A stretch of 64,000 bases of DNA, taken from positions 5,394,001-5,458,000 of the forward strand of contig NZ_CP107903.1 in NCBI RefSeq assembly GCF_036013955.1. The letters are read 5' to 3'. The DNA comes from Streptomyces sp. NBC_00459 (lineage in GTDB: Bacteria; Actinomycetota; Actinomycetes; Streptomycetales; Streptomycetaceae). The notes beneath the pieces were generated by a model. That model searched no databases. It was not told the origin of the DNA and saw only the letters and a program-made list of their open reading frames with translations. This document shows positions 51,282 through 57,822 of this stretch, in pieces (the stretch's first letter is position 1; each line of letters opens with the position of its first letter). A program made the position numbers and the translations under genes.

Positions 51282-52313
51282 TCACTCCTTGGAGTCCGTG
51301 TCGTTCGACAGGAGTTCTCCCACCTCGATTCCGCACTCTCGCTCGATGGTCGCGATGGATGCCTTGCGGGCGGAGTTGTCGACTGTGGCGGAGGTGCCGT
51401 CGCCCGTTTGGAGCGAGTCCGCGTACGCGTGCAGGGAGGGGGCGACGCTCTTGCTCGCCATCGCGGCGAGATCCCTCAGGACGGACGCCAGCTCGTCCGG
51501 GGTATAGCGGCTCTTCTCCGAAACCGCCAGTGGAGACGCGACGGAACAGAAGGTGTCCGAGGTATCGGCCACTCCCGTGACCTTCTCGTGGCGGGCCACC
51601 GCGTCCAGGCCGAAGTACTGCGCCACCTCAGGGTCCGGAGCGGTGCCTCGGAGGAGCTTCCCGACGCCGGAGGTCGGCTGGCCCGCGGCCCGGAAGGCCA
51701 TGGGTTCTTCCTCGCCGGCGACGAGCTGCCGCCGCATCACCGAGCGATAGGCGTCCACGGTGACAACCTCCCCCTCGAACTCCCCCTCGCCGACCCGGTT
51801 GTTGTCGTAGGGCAGGACACCGCCGGATCCCAGCGGTGACCAGACTCCGTCGGAGAAGCGGGCGAAGGCGATCAGGTAGTCGTGGCCGACTTCGAGGCGT
51901 GACGTGTTGTGAGAGCCCACACGGACGCGTCCGGCCCCTTTTGTCTGCCATCCGTCGACGGTGATCGAGATGCTGTCGGGCAGAGCCGACGCGCCGGACC
52001 GCTCCCACACGCGCCCCGCGATCCGCAGGTCCACCGACCTCGGCAGGTACTCCTCGCCCCCCTCGTCGACATCGCCCGAATCACGCCGCTCGTGTTCGGC
52101 CGTCACCCGGACCACGGCGACCTGGTCCGCGTACGATACCCAGTCGGTTGCCGAGCCGGAGGGCACCGCCTCCTTGGTGTCCGAGAGCACGACACTTCGG
52201 CCGGGTTCGCGCTCGTCGGGATCGCCACCCAACGGGACGAGCAAGAGCGTAGCGGCGACGGCCGACGCCCCCAGTACGGCTCCCGTGATCTTCGTACGGG
52301 CGGTGATCGTCAA
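51282..52313 (-). CDS. secreted/membrane-anchored protein, paralogue of the next gene
   Basis: 343 residues from TTG 52313 (TITARTKITGAVLGAS), with GAGG 7 bases upstream. An N-terminal hydrophobic helix (AVLGASAVAATLLLVPLGG) serves as signal or anchor. The body has SATDWVSYADQVAVVRVTAEHE, GRVWERSG, VRVGSHNTSRLEVGHDYLIAF and a late cysteine pair (SDTFCSVASPL, IERECGIEVGELLSNDT). It shares over half of its motifs with the paralogue at 52504-53556, an obvious duplication. No catalytic motif recognised. Possibly transcribed with it, 190 bp apart. Confidence 0.75.
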   Translation of the reverse strand: MTITARTKITGAVLGASAVAATLLLVPLGGDPDEREPGRSVVLSDTKEAVPSGSATDWVSYADQVAVVRVTAEHERRDSGDVDEGGEEYLPRSVDLRIAGRVWERSGASALPDSISITVDGWQTKGAGRVRVGSHNTSRLEVGHDYLIAFARFSDGVWSPLGSGGVLPYDNNRVGEGEFEGEVVTVDAYRSVMRRQLVAGEEEPMAFRAAGQPTSGVGKLLRGTAPDPEVAQYFGLDAVARHEKVTGVADTSDTFCSVASPLAVSEKSRYTPDELASVLRDLAAMASKSVAPSLHAYADSLQTGDGTSATVDNSARKASIATIERECGIEVGELLSNDTDSKE

Positions 52314-52503
52314 GACGTTTCCTCTCTTCGGTCCGACACAGGTCGTCACTGTGACGCTGTGAGGGCCGAGTTCGTTCACCCGAAGTGGCCCACCTCTGTG
52401 ATCCGGCGTACGGCTGAGCCGTGGCCCGAGAGTTCGGGCCACGGCTCAGCGCGGGTGGTGCAACCCCGGGTCAGGCGGCTGCTGTGCCGTCAGCCGGTGG
52501 TGT

Positions 52504-53556
52504 TCACTCGGTGTCGCCCGTGTCGTTGGGCAGGAGGTTGCCCACGTCGATGGTGCATGCCTGCTCGATCTGGGTCGCCGAGCGCCCGCGCTGCCCACTC
52601 CCGGTCCAGGTCGTCGCGCTGCCCGTGTCGCTGCGCAGCTGCGCAGCGTAGAGCGTCAGGTTCCATTTCTCGGCCGATGTGTCGGACATGCCCGCGAGGT
52701 CCACGAGGATGTCGGAGAGCTCACCGGGCGTGTACTTGCTCCCAGCCGCGGTCGCGAGTGGCGCAGCCACGCTGCAGAAGGTGTCCTTTGCCCTCGCGGC
52801 CGCCAACGCGGCCTTGTACACCAGCTTGGCTCGGGCCACCGCGTCGAGGTTGTAGTTCGCCGCGGCGGTCGGGTCGGGCGTTGCGTTCGTCAGGAACGTT
52901 TTGACACTGCTCGCCTTGCTGGCGGCGGCCCGGTAGGCAAGGGGTTCCTCGGAGCCGGAAACCAGCTTTGCCTTTAGCACCGCGCGGTATGCGGTGGCGG
53001 AGACGGTGCTGCCCTCGTACTCGCCCTGCCCGATTTCGCTGTTGTCGTAGGGAAGGATACCGCCGGTACCCAACGTCGACCACTCGCCATCGGAGAAGTG
53101 GGCGAGCGAGACCAGGTAGTTGTGTCCGACTTCGAGCCGCGAGGCCTCGTGCGACCCCACCCGGGTCTTTGTGTCTCCCTTGAACGACCAGCCGTCCGCG
53201 ACGATGGTCAGCGTGCTCGGCAGAGCCGTGACCCCGGCGCGAGACCACACACGTTCCTTGACATCAAGGTCGACCGTCCGCGACAGATACCCCTCGCCGG
53301 CTGCGATCTCCTCCTCGTCGGCCGGCATTTCATGCTCGGCCGTCACCTGAACGACTGCGGCGTGGTCGCCGTACGACACCCAGTCGGTGCCGGTGGTCGA
53401 GGGTATGGCGTCCTTCGACTCGGCGATGAGGATGTCGTTTGCCCGGCTCTCGTGCTGCCCGCGCGCATCGTCGACGAATGGCACGAGTGCGGCGGAACCG
53501 GCCAGGACAGCGCCCAGCACAGCCCCCGTGATTTTCGTTCTTGTGGTCATTGCCAC
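52504..53556 (-). CDS. secreted/membrane-anchored protein, paralogue A
   Basis: 350 residues from GTG 53556 (AMTTRTKITGAVLGAVL), with GGGGGGA upstream. One N-terminal hydrophobic segment (GAVLGAVLAGSAALVPFV). Shared blocks with the neighbour: TDWVSYGDHAAVVQVTAEHE, ERVWSRAGVTALPSTLTI, RVGSHEASRLEVGHNYLV and SDGEWSTLGTGGILPYDNSEIGQGEYEG, and the cysteines KDTFCSVAAPL and IEQACTIDVGNLLPNDT. It follows the metzincin protease gene by 21 bp and is probably co-transcribed with it, so a protease-associated or inhibitor role is possible (inferred). Confidence 0.78.
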   Translation of the reverse strand: MAMTTRTKITGAVLGAVLAGSAALVPFVDDARGQHESRANDILIAESKDAIPSTTGTDWVSYGDHAAVVQVTAEHEMPADEEEIAAGEGYLSRTVDLDVKERVWSRAGVTALPSTLTIVADGWSFKGDTKTRVGSHEASRLEVGHNYLVSLAHFSDGEWSTLGTGGILPYDNSEIGQGEYEGSTVSATAYRAVLKAKLVSGSEEPLAYRAAASKASSVKTFLTNATPDPTAAANYNLDAVARAKLVYKAALAAARAKDTFCSVAAPLATAAGSKYTPGELSDILVDLAGMSDTSAEKWNLTLYAAQLRSDTGSATTWTGSGQRGRSATQIEQACTIDVGNLLPNDTGDTE

Positions 53557-53577
53557 GAGATCCCCCCGGATCGGACT

Positions 53578-54195
53578 TCAGTAAGTCGAGTTGATGTTCT
53601 CTTTGTTGCTTGCGCCGAGTCCGTAGACGTCGTTGTACGACATACAGCCGAGCCGGTCGTCGTCAATATCCTTGGCGGGGCTGCCGTTGGGGCCGTGCGT
53701 CAGACCGACGGCGTGGCCGGTCTCGTGGCAGGCGTCCGACTTGTTGACCGCGCCGATGCTGTGATGGTCCTTGTTGAAAGCGATGTAGTGCTGGTCGCAC
53801 TTCCGTGAGGTGACGGCATCGTCGCACCAGGTGATGCCGATCTTCCCCCTCGCCAGGGTCTTCGCCTTGTAGATGACGTCCGTCTCGGCGCCGCCGGCGT
53901 AGACGCCTCTGGACTCGATCTTCACCGTGAGGTCGGTCGGCCCGTAGTAGTCCTTTACCGCACGCGCGATGGTGTTCTTCTCAGCTGAGGTCAGACTGCC
54001 CTCTCTGTAGACCGTCAGCGTCTTGTTGTCGGTCTGGCAAAAGGTGTCGCCCATGTCGCCGTCCCGGCAGGTCGGGCTGTAGTTGGCGGTCGGATACATG
54101 TTGTCGGTGTAGGCCGCCTGAACGACCGTGGCGGTTGCGACCAGAGCTGTAGTCGCAGCTCCGATGGCGAAGATCGTCTTCCGTTTGATCGCCAC
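53578..54195 (-). CDS. small secreted metzincin metalloprotease
   Basis: 205 residues with a signal peptide (MAIKRKTIFAIGAATTALVA, cleavage near VVQA). The zinc motif HETGHAVGLTH spans residues 157-167 with His157, Glu158, His161 and His167, the HEXXHXXGXXH signature of metzincins. A Met-turn CMSYND at 184-189 (Met185) confirms it. Six cysteines (for example Cys43, Cys53, Cys124, Cys133, Cys156, Cys184) could form three disulfides. GTG 54195 follows GGGGAGA. About 205 residues is short for a matrixin. Substrate unknown; co-transcribed paralogues follow. Confidence 0.87.
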   Translation of the reverse strand: MAIKRKTIFAIGAATTALVATATVVQAAYTDNMYPTANYSPTCRDGDMGDTFCQTDNKTLTVYREGSLTSAEKNTIARAVKDYYGPTDLTVKIESRGVYAGGAETDVIYKAKTLARGKIGITWCDDAVTSRKCDQHYIAFNKDHHSIGAVNKSDACHETGHAVGLTHGPNGSPAKDIDDDRLGCMSYNDVYGLGASNKENINSTY

Positions 54196-54470
54196 TCGTT
54201 CTCCCCCTGTCTGTCCGCCGACTGTGCAGCTCATAGGAAGTTCCGATGAACGTCAGCGGAAAGTGGATCTTAGGTGATCGTTCAATGGTCGAAAGCTGAG
54301 CAAATCTCATTTGACTGATAGTGATCATGGAATGGCCGAATGTGTGCATTCAGTAATGGATATATGGAGAGATCAAGGATGATGTCGCCGAAATGCACCC
54401 CTTCAGGGGTGAGTGGAGCTGCACGACTGGCCACAAGCGCTGCAGTCGAAGTTCGGCCGCAACGCTTACG
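54196..54470. other. AT-rich gene-free region upstream of the protease
   Basis: The stretch 54240-54400 is markedly low in GC for this genome (segments such as TTGACTGATAGTGATCATGG and GGATATATGGAGAGATC). No gene fits. It probably contains the protease promoter and the edge of a recent rearrangement; the ATPase remnant follows at about 54470. Confidence 0.5.
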
Positions 54471-54765
54471 CCGGTAAGCGGCCGGGCGACCCACTTCCAC
54501 GTGAACTCCAGGGCGGCCGCCGCAACCGCCGCGGTCCTCATCGCGATCCGTGGCATCGTCACCCCGACCAGCTTCGGCGCGAAGAGGTTCTGCAGCCACG
54601 GCGCGACGAGCATCAGCAGAACGTCCCGCCTCTGGTGGCGACCAGGACGATCCGCCAGCATGTGTAGGGTCGGGCGACGATCGCCAGTACCCACATCGAG
54701 ATCAGGAAGAGCGTCAGCGGTGCGGCGCTCGTCACCGCGTCCAAGGTGGCGGCGCTGGAGTGGCC
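54470..54765 (-). pseudogene. frameshifted C-terminal remnant of a P-type ATPase
   Basis: The reverse strand encodes, in one frame, LVAPWLQNLFAPKLVGVTMPRIAMRTAAVAAAALEFTWKWVARPL, matching the C terminus of the intact ATPase at 57823-60267 (VVPQLQEFFALRLVGTTMPWIA, AAVAAATLEILWRWVDRRF). In another frame the preceding transmembrane part (LTLFLISMWVLAIVARPYT) is recognisable. Stops and frame changes make it non-functional. DNA similarity to 57840-58115 is clear by eye. It lies next to an FG-GAP remnant, in a decayed duplication. Confidence 0.78.
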
Positions 54766-54806
54766 CGCTTGGCAAGTGGCCTCCACTGCCGCGTCGGCGG
54801 CGGTGT

Positions 54807-55090
54807 GAAGAAGAAGCGCATCGTCACGGCTGACTTCAACGGGGACGGTGGGGATGACATCGCAGCTGTCTCCGCCGATGGCGCGTTGTATATCTCTACC
54901 TGGGCAAGACTGACGGTTCCTTCGGCCAGCCTCGCTCCACGTGGCCCTATAGGACGTGGACGAGTGGACGCCTCGTCCTGGACGGCGGCTTCAACGGCGC
55001 GCTGGCAAGGTCGGCATTGCTGCCATGCGTACTGCTGGCGACCTGCTGCTCTATGTCGGCGCCGGCAATGGTGGACTGGCAGTGAGCCGA
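54807..55090 (+). pseudogene. FG-GAP/VCBS-repeat protein fragment with frameshifts
   Basis: The first frame gives KKKRIVTADFNGDGGDDI and AAVSADGALY, the calcium-binding FG-GAP signature. A second frame continues LYLGKTDGSFGQPRSTWPYRTWTSGRLVL, and a third gives GKVGIAAMRTAGDLLLYVGAGNGGLAVS. At least two frameshifts separate them. FG-GAP repeat proteins are secreted beta-propeller proteins in Streptomyces. The 5' end (signal peptide) is missing, so the gene is dead. Confidence 0.75.
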
Positions 55091-55133
55091 ACTGTGTGGC
55101 CATCCGTGTAGGGCCGCCCGTCGTGAGTATTCG

Positions 55134-55186
55134 ACTTGTGGTTTGTCCCGTACGGAACGGCGTTCCGTACGGGACAAACCACAAGT
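55134..55186. repeat. 53-bp almost perfect palindrome (26-bp arms, 1-base centre)
   Basis: Left arm 55134-55159 (begins ACTTGTGGTTTGTCCCG, ends GGAACG), centre G at 55160, right arm 55161-55186 (begins CGTTCC, ends CACAAGT) is the exact reverse complement of the left. Perfect arms this long are rare. As RNA it would form a very stable hairpin, so it may be a terminator of the broken FG-GAP gene; as DNA it could be a recombination or integration scar. It lies about 50 bp before conserved leader copy B. Confidence 0.9.
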
Positions 55187-55229
55187 GGGCATCATGGTGC
55201 TGGACCTCATGTGCAGAGTGGTACAGAAA

Positions 55230-55374
55230 TCTGCACCACCCGTACAACCATTCCCGCCCCTCGTGAATCTGAGCATGCGGGTCAACTGACTCAACGATCA
55301 CTTGGGCCCCCGGTGTGACGACAACCCGCGAGGACGACCATCATCGGGCCCCCTTTCTCCACTTGGGGAAACGC
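55230..55374 (+). repeat. conserved leader, copy B (before secreted protein 2)
   Basis: CGTACAACCATTCCC (55241-55255), GAATCTGAGCATGCGGGTCAACTGACTC, GATCACTTGGGCCC, GGGCCCCCTTTCTCC and ACTTGGGGAAACGC match copies A and C block by block. It lies directly in front of secreted protein 2. Confidence 0.85.
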
Positions 55375-56307
55375 ATGCGTATACGTGCCACCGTGGCCGC
55401 CGTCTCCGGCGCCCTGGCCCTCTCCGCCCTTGCCGTGCCGGCCGCGCAGGCCGACAGCTCGGTGTCCCGGGCCGACGCCGCCAAGGTCCTTGCGGCCGGC
55501 CGGGCCGACTCCGGCAAGTCCGCGTTCAGTACCTCGGCCGCCGCTGACGATCCCGGCGTGCCGTACGCCCTGAACGCCTCCTTCTCCAACATCAAGATCA
55601 ACAATGGCAAGGCGATCGTGGCGGGCATCACCGGCACGATCACCGTGCCGATCACCTACACGCTGACCCACGGTGCCGATGTCGACATCACCGCCGAGGA
55701 CTTCTTCACCGACGTCGAGCTGTACTACGGCGCCACGTACGTCGATTCCGACTTCGGGCTGTTCGGTGACGACTGGGCCCACTGCACGGCCAAGTCGACG
55801 ACCGTCGCCAACTGCACCCAGTCCATCGTGATCCACCCGACCCGGGACCTCTTCAACGAGACCGCCGGAAAGTGGAAGGCGTTCGCGTACGCCGAAGCCT
55901 GGAACGGTCAGGACCTCGGCAGCGACGACTTCGACGCCACCAAGGTCGGCGTCGTGGAGAAGGACCTCATCGCCGGCCCCAGCCTCCTGCGCGCCGCGAA
56001 GCTGACGGTCAACGCCACGCCCGAGCCGGTCGTCAAGGGCAAGACCATCACCGTCACCGGCAAGCTGACCCGCGCCAACTGGGACGGCGCCAACTACACC
56101 GGGTACGCCGGTCAGCCGGTGCAGTTGCAGTTCCGTAAGAACGGGACCAGCGCCTACACCGTCGTCAAGACCATCAAGACGACCACCAAGGGCGACCTGA
56201 AGACCACCGTCAAGGCGACCGCCGACGGGTACTTCCGGTACGTCTTCACGGGGACGGCGACCACCGGCGCCCTCGGTGCCGCGCCCGACTTCATCGACGT
56301 GAAGTAG
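55375..56307 (+). CDS. secreted protein 2 of the DUF5707-like paralogue family
   Basis: 310 residues with signal peptide (MRIRATVAAVSGALALSALA, cleavage after AQA). A first domain with NASFSNIKINNGKAIVAGITG and VTYTLTHGADVDITAEDFFTD-type strands and one cysteine pair (AHCTAKSTTVANCTQS), then the shared Ig-like domain: KTITVTGKLTRANWDG and NGTSAYTVVKTIKTTTKGDL, ending DFIDVK. ATG 55375 follows GGGGAAACGC. The signal peptide is almost identical to that of secreted protein 3 (56878). Function unknown; calcium or surface binding is a guess from acidic DxDxT segments. Confidence 0.84.
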   Translation: MRIRATVAAVSGALALSALAVPAAQADSSVSRADAAKVLAAGRADSGKSAFSTSAAADDPGVPYALNASFSNIKINNGKAIVAGITGTITVPITYTLTHGADVDITAEDFFTDVELYYGATYVDSDFGLFGDDWAHCTAKSTTVANCTQSIVIHPTRDLFNETAGKWKAFAYAEAWNGQDLGSDDFDATKVGVVEKDLIAGPSLLRAAKLTVNATPEPVVKGKTITVTGKLTRANWDGANYTGYAGQPVQLQFRKNGTSAYTVVKTIKTTTKGDLKTTVKATADGYFRYVFTGTATTGALGAAPDFIDVK

Positions 56308-56356
56308 GACGCTGAGTTTGGCGTGAAGTAAACGGAGCCAGGGAGGGGACGAGGTT

Positions 56357-56548
56357 ATGGCGGTGTGTCGGAAGTGCGGTGCGGGAAAGCGCCGTTGGCC
56401 CCGTTCCTGTTCCCGGTGCCCTTCCCGGTCGGAGCGGGGTGACACGGCCGCGGACGCTGCCGAGCTGGCTGTGGAGACAGGACTGCTCGGGTGGATCGGG
56501 CGAGGAGTCATGGGAGTCGTACGGCTGGTGGTGCGCGCGATCGACTGA
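56357..56548 (+). CDS. small zinc-ribbon-like protein
   Basis: 63 residues. Cys4, Cys7, Cys18 and Cys21 (VCRKCG and SCSRCPS) form a CXXC-X10-CXXC zinc ribbon. The C-terminal half is a hydrophobic helix (GLLGWIGRGVMGVVRLVVRAI). ATG 56357 has GAGGGGACGAGG upstream. It lies between two secreted paralogues. From memory small proteins of this pattern recur in Streptomyces; function unknown. Confidence 0.7.
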   Translation: MAVCRKCGAGKRRWPRSCSRCPSRSERGDTAADAAELAVETGLLGWIGRGVMGVVRLVVRAID

Positions 56549-56730
56549 CCGCACCCACGCGGACGCGGCCCGGCCCGCGCGGTGCCCGGCGAGCGGCAGG
56601 CCCGGCGCGGTAGGTCCCGTACAGGTGTTAAGTGTTCCAAATCGTCTGCTGGTCGGGCGAAGTGTGTGCAACCGTCGTCGGCCCCCGTGTTCCCGGGGCC
56701 GGCGGCGGGCCCATGTGTAAGACGTGCGCA
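56549..56730. other. gene-free stretch before leader copy C
   Basis: 182 bp without a gene; part of the 329-bp gap between the zinc-ribbon gene and secreted protein 3. I see no terminator or operator that I can support. Confidence 0.4.
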
Positions 56731-56877
56731 AAATTACGTCCCCTCCGCACAACCAACCGCTCCCGTCACGAATCTGATCATGGGGGCCATCAGGCTCCAC
56801 GATCACCTGGGCCCCGGGGTGGGCGCGCGCCATGCGCGCGATCGTCGCCGGGTCCCTTCTCCATGTGGGGAACACGC
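56731..56877 (+). repeat. conserved leader, copy C (before secreted protein 3)
   Basis: CGCACAACCAACCGCTCCCGTCACGAATCTGATCATG, GATCACCTGGGCCC, GGGTCCCTTCTCC and ATGTGGGGAACACGC match copies A and B, with more substitutions. Ends at the start of secreted protein 3. Confidence 0.82.
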
Positions 56878-57807
56878 ATGCGTATACGTGCCACCGTGGC
56901 CGCCGTCTCCGGCGCCCTGGCCCTCTCCGCTCTCGCCGTGCCGGCCGCACAGGCCGATGTCCACGCTTCCGGGGGCGACTCCGCCTACCGCGCGACCGTC
57001 GCGAAGATCCTGGGCGCCAGCGGCAAGACCGCGTTCATCACCTCGCCGGTCGCCGCCGCCGAGCCGTCCAAGCTGAACGTCTCCTTCTCCAACTTCAAGG
57101 TCGCCAAGTCGATCAACGCCGGCGCCGGCGGTCACCTCGTCGTTCCGGTCACCTACACGCTGACCCACGGCACCGAGGTCAACATCAAGGCCTCCGACTT
57201 CGACAGTGGCCCGTACCTGTACCGGGGCGACTTCACGAAGCCGGAGAACGTGATCTTCGGTGAGAAGGCCGGCACCTGCACCGAGACGTCCACGACGACC
57301 GCCAACTGCAAGGCCAACCTCGACATCTACCCCGGTGAGGGCGACCTGACCAACACCGACGCCGGTGCCCGCTGGACGGCCGGCGCCCTGGCCATCGCCT
57401 TCAACGGGCAGGACCCCGAGGGCGAGGACTTCGACCCCTCCAAGGTCGGCATCGCCCAGCAGGGCGACCTCGGCACCACCACCGTCCGCCGCGTCTCCAA
57501 GCTGACGGTCAACGCCACCCCGGAGCCGGTCGTCAAGGGCAAGACCATCACGGTCACCGGCAAGCTGACCCGCGCCAACTGGGACGGGCCCAACTACACC
57601 GGGTACGCGACCCAGCCGGTGCAGCTCCAGTTCCGCAAGAACGGGACCAGCACCTACACCGTCGTCAAGACCATCAAGACGACCACCAAGGGTGACCTGA
57701 AGACCACCGTCAAGGCGACCGCCGACGGTTTCTTCCGGTACGTCTTCGCGGGTACCACGACCACCGTGGGCGCGAGCGCCGCCGCGGACTTCATCGACGT
57801 GAAGTAA
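56878..57807 (+). CDS. secreted protein 3 of the DUF5707-like paralogue family
   Basis: 309 residues with the same signal peptide as protein 2 (MRIRATVAAVSGALALSALA). Domain 1: NVSFSNFKVAKSINAGAGG and VTYTLTHGTEVNIKASDF, then a cysteine pair (GTCTETSTTTANCKAN). Domain 2 is nearly identical to protein 2 (KTITVTGKLTRANWDG and YTVVKTIKTTTKGDLKT), ending ADFIDVK. It converges with the P-type ATPase gene; only 15 bp separate the stops. The high identity of the last about 100 residues between proteins 2 and 3 points to recent duplication or gene conversion. Confidence 0.85.
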   Translation: MRIRATVAAVSGALALSALAVPAAQADVHASGGDSAYRATVAKILGASGKTAFITSPVAAAEPSKLNVSFSNFKVAKSINAGAGGHLVVPVTYTLTHGTEVNIKASDFDSGPYLYRGDFTKPENVIFGEKAGTCTETSTTTANCKANLDIYPGEGDLTNTDAGARWTAGALAIAFNGQDPEGEDFDPSKVGIAQQGDLGTTTVRRVSKLTVNATPEPVVKGKTITVTGKLTRANWDGPNYTGYATQPVQLQFRKNGTSTYTVVKTIKTTTKGDLKTTVKATADGFFRYVFAGTTTTVGASAAADFIDVK

Positions 57808-57822
57808 ACCTCGGTGTAAGGC

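Noticed and set aside
54350..54775. Intact small gene encoding LVAPWLQNLFAPKLVG
   Set aside because: It is a fragment of the ATPase C terminus in a frameshifted context, with no own start or ribosome site; called as a pseudogene.
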